64,000 bases of DNA, taken from Pseudomonas nicosulfuronedens. Its GTDB lineage: Bacteria > Pseudomonadota > Gammaproteobacteria > Pseudomonadales > Pseudomonadaceae. Location: contig NZ_SWDV01000042.1 of the NCBI RefSeq assembly GCF_005877905.1, positions 1 through 64,000 on the forward strand, read 5' to 3'. Below, one piece after another: positions 25,287 through 34,034 of the stretch (position 1 is the first letter of the stretch; every line of letters starts with the position of its first letter). Made by a program: the position numbers and the translations under genes. The notes under the pieces are model-generated. The model was given only the letters and a program-made list of their open reading frames with translations, made no database searches and had not been told where the DNA came from.

Positions 25287-26291
25287 ATGCAGGGCCGCAA
25301 CCTGCGCTACCTCGAGGGTGAACCCAAGGAGCCCGGCCGCCTCGCGCGGGTGGGCTTCCTGCTGCTCGAACACTTCTCGCTGCCGGCCTTCACCCAGGCG
25401 CTGGACACGCTGGTCACCGCCAATCTGATCCGCGCGCAATCGTTCGCTACCGAGACGTTCAGCCTCGACGGCGAATCCGTCACCAGCGACCTTGGCCTGG
25501 TGATCTGCCCCGGCGCCACGCTGACCTCGGCGCAGCTTTCGGACCTGGACCTGCTGGTGGTCTGCGGCGGCCTGCGCACACCGCTGCATGCGATGCCCGA
25601 ACTGACGCGCCTGCTACAGACGGCTGCCGACAAGGGCATCGCCCTCGCCGGCCTGTGGAACGGTGCCTGGTTCCTCGGCCAGGCTGGTCTGCTGGACGGC
25701 TACCGTTGCGCCATCCACCCCGAGAACCGCGCGGCGCTGGCGGAGATCGCTCGGCACAGCGAAGTCACCAGCGAGAGCTACCAGGCCGACCGCGACCGCC
25801 TGACCGCCGCCAGCCCCACCGGCGCCTTCAACCTGGTGCTGGAGTGGATCAACGCCCGCCACGGCCGCGAGCTGGTGGACGCCATCGTCGATATCCTCGC
25901 CTTCGAGGAATCGCGCTTCCGCCGCACCCGCCCGGCGCTGCACGAGAAGCTCAGCGAGCCACTGCGCGAAGCGATCAACCTGATGAGCGCGAACATCGAG
26001 GAGCCCCTGAGCCAGGATCAGCTGTCGAGCTACGTCGGCCGCTCCAAGCGGCAGATCGAGCGGCTGTTCCAGGAACAGCTGGGCACCACGCCGGTGCGCT
26101 ATTACCTGGAGCTGCGCATCACCGAAAGCCGCCGCCTGCTGCAGCATTCCAGCCTGCCGATGTACGAGGTCGGGCTGGCCTGCGGCTTCGTCTCGCCCAG
26201 CCATTTCAGCAAGTGCTACACGTCCTTCTATGGCTACTCGCCGTCCAAGGAAGCGCGCCACGGCTGCGTGAAAGCCCAACGAACCCTGTAG
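25287..26291 (+). CDS. GlxA-family transcriptional regulator (DJ-1/PfpI plus AraC HTH)
   Basis: A 334-residue regulator. The N-terminal 190 residues form a DJ-1/PfpI-like amidotransferase-fold sensor (VGFLLLEHFSLPAFTQALDTL, then GIALAGLWNGAWFLGQAGLLDGYRCAIHPE). The C-terminal 100 residues are an AraC domain (GRSKRQIERLFQEQLGTTP and YEVGLACGFVSPSHFSKCY). Pseudomonas relatives (ArgR, GbdR, CdhR) sense amino acids, betaines or carnitine. The ATG at 25287 is used; an in-frame TTG at 25257, six bases after GAGG, is a reasonable alternative. It lies downstream of the amino-acid permease, which is a likely target. Confidence 0.87.
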   Translation: MQGRNLRYLEGEPKEPGRLARVGFLLLEHFSLPAFTQALDTLVTANLIRAQSFATETFSLDGESVTSDLGLVICPGATLTSAQLSDLDLLVVCGGLRTPLHAMPELTRLLQTAADKGIALAGLWNGAWFLGQAGLLDGYRCAIHPENRAALAEIARHSEVTSESYQADRDRLTAASPTGAFNLVLEWINARHGRELVDAIVDILAFEESRFRRTRPALHEKLSEPLREAINLMSANIEEPLSQDQLSSYVGRSKRQIERLFQEQLGTTPVRYYLELRITESRRLLQHSSLPMYEVGLACGFVSPSHFSKCYTSFYGYSPSKEARHGCVKAQRTL

Positions 26292-26334
26292 GAGCGCGCC
26301 ATGCGCGCGAATCGCGGGCATGGCCCGCTCCTAC
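26288..26334. repeat. Divergent REP hairpin, family B-like
   Basis: GTAGGAGCGCGCCATGCGCG pairs with GCATGGCCCGCTCCTAC. It has the same ends as the other family B copies but a changed stem. It lies immediately after the GlxA-type gene stop. Confidence 0.7.
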
Positions 26335-26357
26335 AGGTTGACTGCGGCACCAGCCTC

Positions 26358-26429
26358 GTAGGGCGCATAACCCGGAACGGGTTATGCGCTGAATGGGTGG
26401 ATAACGCCTGAAGGCGTTATCCACCCTAC
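26358..26429. repeat. REP-like inverted repeat, family C copy 2
   Basis: GTAGGGCGCATAACCC at one end and GTTATCCACCCTAC at the other, with inner GGGTTATGCGC and GGATAACGCC arms. It is related to 8280-8355 and 41904-41980. Confidence 0.75.
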
Positions 26430-26484
26430 GGGACTGCCTGGAATACCTCGCCGAAGATGCCGCCCCCCTCGATAGAACACGTTC

Positions 26485-26564
26485 GTAGGATGGCGTGGAG
26501 CGCAGCGATACCCATCTGGGTCTCGCACGACAGCATGGGTATCGCTGCGCTCCATCCATCCTAC
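26485..26564. repeat. REP-like inverted repeat, family D copy 1
   Basis: GTAGGATGGCGTGGAGCGCA and GCGATACCCAT pair with ATGGGTATCGCTGCGCTCCA and CCATCCTAC. Family D halves recur at 63364-63393 and 63489-63518. Families B, C and D fill almost all of the 376-base gap between the GlxA-type gene and the amidase. Confidence 0.75.
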
Positions 26565-26611
26565 AAGGCACCGCACTGACCCGTTTCTACGAAGAGGCCC
26601 TGCCGCCAACC

Positions 26612-26643
26612 ATAAAAAACCGCGCCCTGGGGCGCGGTTTCTT
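26612..26643. terminator. Bidirectional terminator between the GlxA-type gene and the amidase
   Basis: AAACCGCGCC (26617-26626), loop CTGG and GGCGCGGTTT (26631-26640), with A and T flanks that work on both strands. Confidence 0.8.
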
Positions 26644-26667
26644 ATACGACGTGAAGCGACGAGCCGA

Positions 26668-28362
26668 TCAGCCCAGCGGCGGCGTGCTCGGCGGCACCAG
26701 GCGCTTGGAACCGGTGGCCTCGAAGGCAGCAGCGAAGCGCAGCAGCGCGGAGTCGTCATAGGCGCGACCGGCAAAGGTCAGGCCTACCGGCATGCCGATG
26801 TCGGCCATCACGCCCATCGGCACGGTGACAGTCGGCACGCCCAGGTGACGGATCGCCAGGTTGCCGTTGGCGACCCAGATGCCGTTGCTCCAGGCGATGT
26901 CGGCCGACTCAGGGTTCACGTCGGCATCCGCCGGACCGACGTCGGCCACGGTGGGGAACAGCACGGCGTCCAGCTTCAGGCCGTCCATCCAGTCTTCGAG
27001 GTCGAGCTTGCGGGTCTTTTCCAGGCCACGCAGGCCGTCGGGCAGGCTCTCGATCTGGTCCCAGGTCTTCAGGCCGCGCTTGGCCATGTTGACGTACTCG
27101 TCCATGCCGGCGACCAGGTCGTCCTCGCGGTTAGGCAGGGTGCCTGGATCGTGCGGGAAGATCTGCGGGCCATCGACGTCAGCCAGCTTGTTCAGCTTGG
27201 GGTCGCCGTTGGCGCGGAGGAAATCGTCGAAGCCCCAGCCGGACAGCTCCCACAATTCGTCATGCATGAACTGCTCGGTGACGAAACCACGGTTGAATAC
27301 GGTCGGTGCGCCAGGACGGTCCCCCTCGCAGTTGGAGACCAGCGGGAAGTCCACTTCGACGACTTCGGCGCCGGCGGCTTCCAGGGCCTTGCGGGCCTGT
27401 TCCCAGAGGTCGATGACCGAGGCGCGGGTGTTGATGCGCTGGCCGGTCGGGCCGCCGATGCCGGGCTTCTCGCTGGTGCCGGCCAGTTCGTCCTTGTTGA
27501 TGAACATGCGCGGCACGCCCAGGCGCTTGCCCTTGAGGGCTTCGGGGCCGGTGGCGAGGTCCAGGTAGGACGCCGGGCGCACGTCGCTCACGGCGGGGAT
27601 CGGCACCCACGGTTGCAGGCGCCAGAGGTCGCCACGCTTGTCGCTGTCTTCGGCGACGACCACGTCGAGCACTTCCAGCAGGTCGGCCATGGTGCGCGCG
27701 TAGGGCACAACGACGTCCATGGTCGGGGTCAGCGGCCAGTTGCCGCGCACCGAGATCACGCCACGGGATGGGGTGTAGGCGCACAGGCCATTGTTCGAGG
27801 CCGGGCCACGACCGCTGGACCAGGTTTCTTCCGCCAGGCCGAAGGCCGAGAAGCTCGCGGCGGTCGCGGTGCCGGCACCGTTGGAGGAGCCGGAGGCGAA
27901 CGGCGCAGTCAGGAACTTGCGGTTGTACGGGCTTTCCGCGCGGCCGTACACGCCGCGCTGCATGCCACCGTTGGCCATGGGCGGCATGTTGGTCTTGCCC
28001 AGGCAGATGGCGCCGCCGGCGCGCAGGCGCTCGACGGTGAAGGCGTCGCGGTACGCAACCAGGTCCTTGAAGGCCGGGCTGCCGGAGGCGGCGGTCAGGC
28101 CCTTGACCAGGTAGCTGTCCTTGGCGGTGTAGGGGATGCCGTCCAGCGGGCCGAGGGTCTCGCCACGGGCGCGGCGGGCGTCGGAGGCTTCGGCTTCCTT
28201 CAGGGCCTCGGTGTTGCGCACGACCACGGCGTTGAGCTGGGTCGGACCATCGTAGGCGTCGATGCGCGCGAGGTAGGCCTTGACCAGTTCAACCGCGGTG
28301 GTGCGGCCCGACTCCAGGGCTTCACGCAGCTGCGCAATGGAAACTTCGGTTACCTCGATCAT
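26668..28362 (-). CDS. Amidase-signature family protein
   Basis: A 564-residue amidase-signature hydrolase with the Ser-cisSer-Lys core. The lysine is in PYTAKDSYLVKG. GSSNGAGTATAASF corresponds to the glycine/serine-rich signature. EETWSSGRGPASNNGLCAYTPSRG carries the nucleophile region, with SSGRGP in place of the usual DTGGSIR. It therefore belongs to a divergent subgroup, longer than the usual 450-500. It hydrolyses an amide bond; there is no signal peptide, so it is cytoplasmic. The ATG at 28362 begins MIEVTEVSIAQLREALE; a reading from 28431 adds an unlikely basic leader. The substrate is unknown. Confidence 0.87.
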   Translation of the reverse strand: MIEVTEVSIAQLREALESGRTTAVELVKAYLARIDAYDGPTQLNAVVVRNTEALKEAEASDARRARGETLGPLDGIPYTAKDSYLVKGLTAASGSPAFKDLVAYRDAFTVERLRAGGAICLGKTNMPPMANGGMQRGVYGRAESPYNRKFLTAPFASGSSNGAGTATAASFSAFGLAEETWSSGRGPASNNGLCAYTPSRGVISVRGNWPLTPTMDVVVPYARTMADLLEVLDVVVAEDSDKRGDLWRLQPWVPIPAVSDVRPASYLDLATGPEALKGKRLGVPRMFINKDELAGTSEKPGIGGPTGQRINTRASVIDLWEQARKALEAAGAEVVEVDFPLVSNCEGDRPGAPTVFNRGFVTEQFMHDELWELSGWGFDDFLRANGDPKLNKLADVDGPQIFPHDPGTLPNREDDLVAGMDEYVNMAKRGLKTWDQIESLPDGLRGLEKTRKLDLEDWMDGLKLDAVLFPTVADVGPADADVNPESADIAWSNGIWVANGNLAIRHLGVPTVTVPMGVMADIGMPVGLTFAGRAYDDSALLRFAAAFEATGSKRLVPPSTPPLG

Positions 28363-28803
28363 GCTTTCACCGTCGGCTGAAGGTTGGTGGGAAGGGGCAG
28401 GTCTGCGTCGCGACGGACCCAGACAGCGCAAGTCGGAAAATGCGTGTTCATCTCGATTCTCTTGTACTTCTGTTACGCGACGGGAGTGAGTTTACCGTCG
28501 GCCGGCGGCGGCGTTCAGCGCCCGGCGGACAAACCGGATGCGCATCCTGGGCACGGAAAGGCGAATACAGCCGCCAGGGCGCACACACTGGCATGCCCGA
28601 TCAGAATACACAACAGTCGTAAATTAAAAAAAACGCCCATCGAGTGGGGGGCTCAATGGGCGATATGTGGGCGCTGGGGGGAGCGCCCCTGGAGAGTGAT
28701 TCAGCGAAAGCCCGATGGCAGACACTGACGCAGGCCATTCGCCGCCTGCCGGCGCTGGGCGGGTCGCTGGGGGAAGCGGCCGGCCCGAAGATAAATCAGA
28801 TCA
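28363..28803. other. Intergenic region between the amidase and lipoprotein genes
   Basis: 440 bases without a gene. They would contain the amidase promoter at the left. At the right is the lipoprotein terminator (28634-28662). No other structure or small gene is convincing. Confidence 0.4.
28622..28662 (-). terminator. Terminator of the lipoprotein gene
   Basis: CGCCCAT (28634-28640) and ATGGGCG (28656-28662) with an inner GAG/CTC extension. The A run at 28622-28633 supplies the minus-strand T tract. It is 141 bases downstream of the lipoprotein stop. Confidence 0.75.
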
Positions 28804-29193
28804 TTAGCTGTGCTGCGAACACTGGTAGGCGGCATCCAGCAGCTCGCCTTTGTCCTGCCAGGCGCTGCGCTGGTAGGCGCTGAAGTGGTTGCCGCCAGTG
28901 ATCGGGGTCACCTGCACGATGCCGCTGGCCAGCAGCGGATCGGCGCTGCCAGTGAGCAACTGCCGAGTAGTACCGCTGTCGCTGACGAAGGTAGCGGTGC
29001 CGGGGGTAAGCCTGCCGTCGATACAGTTCAGGTAAGCGCTGCTGTCCTGGGTAGTAGTGCCGCCGAGACTGTCCCAGCTCAGTTGGGTTTCGGAGGTCGC
29101 TGCGCAACCGGTCAGGCTCGCCACGACCAGCAACAGCGGACCGAGGGCGATGCGGGCAGCCAGGCGATTGGGTGTTGGGCGCGGAGTGTTCAT
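28804..29193 (-). CDS. Putative lipoprotein of unknown function
   Basis: A 129-residue protein with a lipoprotein signal: a basic N-terminus, a hydrophobic stretch (ALGPLLLVVASLTGC) and a lipobox whose acylated cysteine is Cys30. The mature part of about 100 residues has two further cysteines (LNCIDG and AYQCSQHS) that could form a disulfide. I do not recognise a family. It lies alone between the amidase and a rightward hypothetical gene. Residue +2 after the cysteine is Ala, so outer-membrane sorting is expected. Confidence 0.75.
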   Translation of the reverse strand: MNTPRPTPNRLAARIALGPLLLVVASLTGCAATSETQLSWDSLGGTTTQDSSAYLNCIDGRLTPGTATFVSDSGTTRQLLTGSADPLLASGIVQVTPITGGNHFSAYQRSAWQDKGELLDAAYQCSQHS

Positions 29194-29395
29194 CGGTTCT
29201 GTCCCTTGCTCGGTTCAACAAGCTCTTGGGGCAGATAGTCCGCCGCGCACGGCCTGCGCACCACTCGATTGCATCGATAGTGAGACTCGACGGTATTGAT
29301 GGTTGCACGCCGCTTCGCAGGAAGTTCGAACCCTCCCCGCCCGGCCGGGTCGCAAATCAGGAAGCCCCCGTCTTTCCAACTCCGGAGGACATGCC

Positions 29396-29815
29396 ATGAG
29401 CTATGACTGGGACCTGATCGAACGTCTGCTGCTGCGCGCCCAGGAATGCGCCGACCAACCCTACAAGGCCCGCGAGTGCGGCGAGGAAGTCGCCGAACAG
29501 CACCGCCTGCAAGGCGAGCCGCTGAACAGCAGCGTGGACCATCTGAAAAGGGTTGCCGGTGACCTGGAGGGTGATCTGCTCAGGAACGGCTACATCCGCC
29601 AGCGTCCGCGCGAGCATGGCGGCACCGGCAACAACTTCGAGCTGACCGACCGCGGCACCGAGCTGCTCACCCTGATCAGCCGCAGCTTCCCGGACCACCT
29701 GGTGTTCCGTCAGTTGCTCGATGAACAGGGCGAAACCGCCCTGCTGCCGGACTCCTTCGACCTACTGGCCGAGCGCGCCACCCGCGACCGGGTGAACGAC
29801 CGGCCGGAACGTTGA
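29396..29815 (+). CDS. Hypothetical protein, DUF2513-like
   Basis: A 139-residue soluble protein opening MSYDWDLIERLLLRAQECAD, which resembles the start of DUF2513 proteins. It continues with a winged-helix-like pattern (HLKRVAGDLEGDLLRNGYIRQR then NFELTDRGTELLTLI, a reading-head and wing arrangement). It may bind DNA, though no function is known. CGGAGGAC lies 8 bases before the ATG at 29396. It is convergent with the GNAT gene. Confidence 0.65.
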   Translation: MSYDWDLIERLLLRAQECADQPYKARECGEEVAEQHRLQGEPLNSSVDHLKRVAGDLEGDLLRNGYIRQRPREHGGTGNNFELTDRGTELLTLISRSFPDHLVFRQLLDEQGETALLPDSFDLLAERATRDRVNDRPER

Positions 29816-29833
29816 GCGATCAGGCGCCAGGGA

Positions 29834-30334
29834 TCAGGCGTGAGCCAGCTCCATCACCATCTCGTGCCACGCCATGCCGCCGTGGTCCGACGCCGACGGC
29901 TTCACGTAGCGATAGCCCATGCGCTCGTAGAGCGGCACGTGGCGGTCCTTGCACATCAGGTGGATGGTGCGCTTGCCCAGCCCGGTCATGCGCTCGATGA
30001 AAGTGCGCATCAGCAGCGAGGCGTAACCCTTGCCCTGCTGCGCCGGGTCGATGACCACCGACATGATCACCACGTTGGGCGCTGCCGCGTCATGACCGAC
30101 GAGTTCCTTGAACGCCTCGTCGGACATCACCACCTCGAACGCACAACCGCTGTTGATGAAGCCGATGATCTCGCCGTCCAGCTCCATGATCAGGAAGCCT
30201 TCGGGATACTGCGCGATGCGCGTGGCGATCTTCTCGCGGGTGGCTGCCTCGTCGCCTTCATAGGCGGTGGTTTCGATCTCGAAGCAGCGGTCGGTGTCGG
30301 CGGGGATGGCGGTGCGGAAGGTCGGGGCAGTCAT
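29834..30334 (-). CDS. GNAT N-acetyltransferase (arylalkylamine N-acetyltransferase-like)
   Basis: A 166-residue GCN5-related acetyltransferase transferring acetyl from acetyl-CoA to an amine. The core acetyl-CoA loop is VIDPAQQGKGYASLLMRTFIERM (Q-x-x-G-x-G/A) and the C-terminal ERMGYRYV is typical. FEIETTAYEGDEAATREKIATRIAQYPEG resembles the arylalkylamine (AANAT) subgroup. AGGA precedes the ATG at 30334; the longer frame to 30520 overlaps the ridA gene and is not used. The substrate is not proven. Confidence 0.82.
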   Translation of the reverse strand: MTAPTFRTAIPADTDRCFEIETTAYEGDEAATREKIATRIAQYPEGFLIMELDGEIIGFINSGCAFEVVMSDEAFKELVGHDAAAPNVVIMSVVIDPAQQGKGYASLLMRTFIERMTGLGKRTIHLMCKDRHVPLYERMGYRYVKPSASDHGGMAWHEMVMELAHA

Positions 30335-30423
30335 GGAGAATTCCTGGCAGAACGAAACAGGACGGCATGGTAATAAAACCCGGCCGCCCCGTCTCGCCGC
30401 CCTGCCCTGCGGCCGGTTCAGTC

Positions 30424-30813
30424 CTACGGCAGCCTTGCGACCACCTTGATCTCGAAATCGAAGCCGTACAGCCAGGTCACGCCCACCGCCGTCACCGTTG
30501 GATAGGGGGCGGCGCCCCAATAGTCGGCGGCGACCTGCCAGGCGCGCTCGAAATTCGCCTGGGGGTCGACCATGAAGATCGTCACGTCCATCACGTCCTC
30601 GAAGGTGCAGCCGGCGGCGGCCAGGATCGCATTGAGGTTAGCGAAGGCGCGTCGCACCTGGGCGTCGAGCCCCGGCTCGGGCGAGCCGTCCTCGCGACTG
30701 CCCACCTGACCGGAGACGAACAGCAGGCCGTTGCTGCGGATGGCCGGGGAATAGCGGTTGCGTTCATAAAGGGCCTGGCGGCCGGCGGGGAATACCACGT
30801 CACGAGTCGTCAT
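30424..30813 (-). CDS. RidA-family protein (Rid subfamily)
   Basis: A 129-residue YjgF/YER057c/UK114 fold protein; members are trimers that deaminate reactive enamines or imines or act in catabolic steps. The signature LFVSGQVG, FANLNAILAAAGCTFEDVMDVTIFMVD and PTVTAVGVTWL are present. The catalytic arginine of RidA proper, in R-P-A-R-S-x, is not preserved (YPTVTAVGV), so it is a paralogous Rid subgroup. It is divergent from the LysR gene at 30963 with a shared inverted repeat, so it is a likely target. Confidence 0.85.
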   Translation of the reverse strand: MTTRDVVFPAGRQALYERNRYSPAIRSNGLLFVSGQVGSREDGSPEPGLDAQVRRAFANLNAILAAAGCTFEDVMDVTIFMVDPQANFERAWQVAADYWGAAPYPTVTAVGVTWLYGFDFEIKVVARLP

Positions 30814-30895
30814 CTGCTTGCTCCATCGAGGGGTTCAACGATGGAGGCAGGTTACGGTGCCCGGCGACGGCGATAATCGGGCAACACTGGACAGC

Positions 30896-30918
30896 ATTGT
30901 TTGTAGAATCCAAACAAT
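30896..30918. promoter_or_regulatory. LysR-type operator between ridA-like and lysR
   Basis: ATTGTTTG-N7-CAAACAAT is a perfect 8-bp inverted repeat. It lies in the divergent gap, 45 bases before lysR and 82 before the RidA-like gene. Confidence 0.65.
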
Positions 30919-30962
30919 CAAACCTGGGGCAGTGTCCCCTGCACAAGCCAGCCGGAGCCGCC

Positions 30963-31877
30963 ATGGACCGTTTCGATGCGATGCAAGCCTTCGCCCGTGT
31001 GGTGGAAACCGGCAGCTTCACCAAGGCCGCCGACACCCTGCACATGAGTCGCACCAGCGTCACCCAGCTGATCCAGCAACTGGAAGCGCGGCTGCGCGTG
31101 CGCCTGCTCAACCGCACCACGCGCAAGCTCAACCTTACCGCTGATGGCGCTGCGTACTACGAGCGCGTGGTGCGTCTGCTGGCGGACATGGACGACGCCG
31201 AGACCAGCCTCTCCAGCGCTGCCGCGGTGCCGCGCGGACGCTTGCGGGTGGACGTACCCAGCCCGTTGGCACGTCTGCTGCTGATCCCTGCCCTGCCCGA
31301 CTTCCATGAGCGCTATCCGGACATCCAGATCGACCTGGGCGTCAGTGATCGAATGGTCGACCTGATCGACGAGAACGTCGACTGCATGGTGCGTGGCGGC
31401 GAACTCACTGACCTGTCACTGATGGCTCGCAAGGTTGGCGACCTGGCCCTGGGCGTCTTCGCGGCGCCCGCCTACCTGCGGCGCGTCGGCGTGCCCCGAC
31501 ATCCGCGCGACCTGGAAGACGGCCAGCAACGCATCGTCGGCTACCTCTGGGCGCGCACCGGCAAACCGCTTTCCTACGCCCTGGAGAAGGACGGCGAGAA
31601 TGTCCAGGTCCACGGTCGTCCGGTGCTGACGGTGGACGACGGCAACGCCTACCTGGCCGCCGGAATTGCCGGCATGGGCGTACTCTGGTTGCCGCGCTAC
31701 ATGGCATTGGACGCCCTGGCGCGCGGCGAACTGGTGGAGCTGTTCGGCGACTGGAGCATGCCGCTGTACCTGGCCTTCCCACCCAATCGCCACGTCAGTG
31801 CCAAGCTGCGGGTGTTCATCGACTGGGTCGTCGAGCTGATGGCGCGGCATGCGCCGGTGGCCCAGCCGCCGCTGTAG
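30963..31877 (+). CDS. LysR-family transcriptional regulator
   Basis: A 304-residue LysR protein. The winged helix-turn-helix is at residues 1-60 (MQAFARVVETGSFTKAADTL then SVTQLIQQLEARLRVRLLNRTTRKL), followed by a linker helix and the two-lobe effector domain. The type with DxxEAxLS-like YERVVRLLADMDDAETSLS is common in the CrgA/DsdC-like branch. The ATG at 30963 follows the rule that these proteins begin a few residues before the DNA-binding helices. It is divergent from the RidA-like gene. Confidence 0.9.
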   Translation: MDRFDAMQAFARVVETGSFTKAADTLHMSRTSVTQLIQQLEARLRVRLLNRTTRKLNLTADGAAYYERVVRLLADMDDAETSLSSAAAVPRGRLRVDVPSPLARLLLIPALPDFHERYPDIQIDLGVSDRMVDLIDENVDCMVRGGELTDLSLMARKVGDLALGVFAAPAYLRRVGVPRHPRDLEDGQQRIVGYLWARTGKPLSYALEKDGENVQVHGRPVLTVDDGNAYLAAGIAGMGVLWLPRYMALDALARGELVELFGDWSMPLYLAFPPNRHVSAKLRVFIDWVVELMARHAPVAQPPL

Positions 31878-31888
31878 CCACCGCAGCT

Positions 31889-32554
31889 TCAACCCAGGCG
31901 CATGGACAACTCCACATCGTCGGCGAAGGGAATCGACAGGTAGCGCCCGCCCGGCAGTCTCACTTCGGCAAGGTACTCCGGGCAGTAATCGGCGTTGTCC
32001 GCGATGATCATCGCACCGGGGCGCAGGCGACTTTCCACCAGGGCAAGAATGTCCGGGTAGAGGGACTTGGCACCATCGAGCAGTAGCAGGTCGATGCGTT
32101 CGGGCAGATCGTGGGCCAGGGTCTGCAGCGCGTCGCCCTGGCGGATCTCTACCAGGTCGGCGACACCGCCGGCCACCAGGTTGGCCTGCGCCCGCGCCAC
32201 TTTCGAAGGTTCGAACTCGCTGGTGATCAACCGGCCGCCGCCGTTGTCGCGCAGTGCTGCCGCCAGATGCAGGGTGGAGATGCCGAACGAAGTGCCGAAC
32301 TCGACAATGTGCTTCGCGCCGATGCCACGCGCCAGCATGTACAGCAGCGCACCCGTCTCCCGCGAGACAGGCAGCGGCTGGTCCTTGAGCTGGCCATAGA
32401 GTTCGCGGTACTGCGTCTTGCTCTGCATCAGGCGTGTCAGCGCGGACTGGTCGAGGTTGGCGAAGGCCGGGCTGGACTGCGGAGAAGCCGCGTCGGCCTC
32501 CTCGAACAGGTGTTGCAACAGGGGTGCCACGGGGGCGGAAGTGAGGGTCGTCAT
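31889..32554 (-). CDS. SAM-dependent O-methyltransferase
   Basis: A 221-residue class I methyltransferase of the YrrM/caffeoyl-CoA O-methyltransferase group. The motif I SAM-binding loop is IVEFGTSFGISTLHLAAAL. Acidic SEFEPSKVARA and DLLLLDGAKSLYPD follow, then IIADNADYC. It methylates a hydroxyl group on a small substrate; the substrate is unknown. It is divergent from a TetR gene 96 bases away, so repression by that TetR is plausible. Confidence 0.87.
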   Translation of the reverse strand: MTTLTSAPVAPLLQHLFEEADAASPQSSPAFANLDQSALTRLMQSKTQYRELYGQLKDQPLPVSRETGALLYMLARGIGAKHIVEFGTSFGISTLHLAAALRDNGGGRLITSEFEPSKVARAQANLVAGGVADLVEIRQGDALQTLAHDLPERIDLLLLDGAKSLYPDILALVESRLRPGAMIIADNADYCPEYLAEVRLPGGRYLSIPFADDVELSMRLG

Positions 32555-32650
32555 GGTGGGTTTCCCGTGTGGAATTTGAGTGCGAAACAGCGCCCGACTA
32601 GAATGCGATCTTTTCGTCAGGTTTTACTATTCGCATTGCCGGAGCCAGCC

Positions 32651-33280
32651 ATGAGCGAACGCCGCAGCCCGCGTATTTCCACACGCAAGGAACCGAAACA
32701 GGCCCGTTCCAACGACCTGGTGACGGCCATTCTCGACGCCGCTGTTCAGGTTCTGGAGAAGGAAGGCGCCCAGCGTTTCACCACCGCGCGGGTCGCCGAG
32801 CGTGCCGGGGTCAGTGTGGGCTCGCTGTACCAGTACTTCCCGAACAAGGCCGCGATCCTGTTCCGTCTGCAGAGCGATGAGTGGCGACAGACCACCGAGA
32901 TGCTGCGCGGCCTGCTAGTCGATGAAAGCCAGCCGCCGCTGCAGCGCCTGCGTAACCTCGTGCACGCCTTCATCCGCTCCGAGTGCGAGGAGGCGCGCAT
33001 GCGCATCGCCCTGAGCGATGCGGCTCCGCTCTACCGCGACGCGCCCGAGGCCCGGGAGGCCAAGGCCGCCGGCGCGGGGATTTTCCACGCGTTCATTGCC
33101 CAGGTCCTGCCACTCACCAGCGAATCGCAACGCACACTCGCCCGCGAACTGATCACCACGACGCTCGGCTCGGTGGGCAAGCAGTTCTCGGAAAGCCCGC
33201 GCAGCTCGGAAGAGATCGAGGCCTTCAGCGGAGCCATGGCGGATATGTTCTGCGCTTACCTGGAAAGCCTCGCGAAGTGA
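32651..33280 (+). CDS. TetR-family transcriptional regulator
   Basis: A 209-residue regulator with an N-terminal arm rich in basic residues (RRSPRISTRKEPKQARS) and the helix-turn-helix region RFTTARVAERAGVSVGSLYQYFPNKAAIL. The C-terminal domain resembles TetR_C_17-like proteins. GGAG lies 6 bases before the ATG. It is divergent from the methyltransferase and convergent with the B3/B4 protein (stops 4 bases apart). The ligand is unknown. Confidence 0.9.
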   Translation: MSERRSPRISTRKEPKQARSNDLVTAILDAAVQVLEKEGAQRFTTARVAERAGVSVGSLYQYFPNKAAILFRLQSDEWRQTTEMLRGLLVDESQPPLQRLRNLVHAFIRSECEEARMRIALSDAAPLYRDAPEAREAKAAGAGIFHAFIAQVLPLTSESQRTLARELITTTLGSVGKQFSESPRSSEEIEAFSGAMADMFCAYLESLAK

Positions 33281-33284
33281 CGGC

Positions 33285-33977
33285 TCAGGCCCTGCACTCC
33301 ACCAGCAGCACCTCGGCCCTCGCCCCCGGCATCATCGCCTGCAACCCGGCAACCAATTGGTCGCCCGCCTCGTGCAGGGCCTTCAGCGGCATCTCCGGCA
33401 GGCTTTCGAGGATGAACCACATACGCTGAGCCTCAGCGTCCAGGCGGGTGCGCACACCCTGCCGCCAGTTCCAGCGCCGGCAGGTAACGCCAATCTCGTC
33501 GCGCCAGATGACCTCGCCGGCATCGGGAGACTCATGGGCCGGTGCGCCGTCCTTCATCGTGTCGAAGGCTTCGCTGCCCCCGGCAATCGTCAGGCTGGGC
33601 GTGCCGACGTAGGCGGCGAGGTTTTCCCCACCGACAGGAATCGCGAACTGCACGCTGATGGCGTTGTACAGGTCCACCACCGGATCGATGCTCGGCAGGC
33701 TGCCGTCACGCAGCGCGCGCTTGCGCAGCGCCTCCGCCGAACAGGGCGTGCGCTGGGGCTTGGCGCCGAAGCGGCGGAACACCTCGGCCCAGGCCGCCAG
33801 GTGCGCATCGGCCCAGGCCGGCTCGCTCGCCTGGAGTGCCGCGCAGGCCCGCCGCAGGGCCTGCTCCGCCACTTCCGGATGAAGGATCGGCGCCGCTTCC
33901 AGGGTGATGCTCAGGGCACGAAAGCCGGGGGCGATGGAAGCAATGGCAGGATCGATGTGAGGTGTGACGGGTTGCAT
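33285..33977 (-). CDS. B3/B4 tRNA-binding domain protein
   Basis: A 230-residue soluble protein matching the stand-alone B3/B4 domain family (as in the phenylalanyl-tRNA synthetase beta chain). The family stretches LPSIDPVVDLYNAISVQFAIPVGGENLAAY and PDAGEVIWRDEIGVTCRRWNWRQGVRT are present. Such proteins are proposed to edit mischarged tRNA or act on free amino acids, but this is not established. It is followed upstream by a tiny ORF in the same direction. Confidence 0.8.
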   Translation of the reverse strand: MQPVTPHIDPAIASIAPGFRALSITLEAAPILHPEVAEQALRRACAALQASEPAWADAHLAAWAEVFRRFGAKPQRTPCSAEALRKRALRDGSLPSIDPVVDLYNAISVQFAIPVGGENLAAYVGTPSLTIAGGSEAFDTMKDGAPAHESPDAGEVIWRDEIGVTCRRWNWRQGVRTRLDAEAQRMWFILESLPEMPLKALHEAGDQLVAGLQAMMPGARAEVLLVECRA

Positions 33978-34034
33978 GGCGATTTCCTTGGTGTACGGCG
34001 AAACAGGGTGATGCGGACTCTCGGGTTGCCCGCC

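Noticed and set aside
26288-26564. Row of inverted repeats considered as a CRISPR array or insertion sequence
   Set aside because: The repeats differ, have no regular spacers, cas genes, transposase or target duplication; they are REP-type elements.
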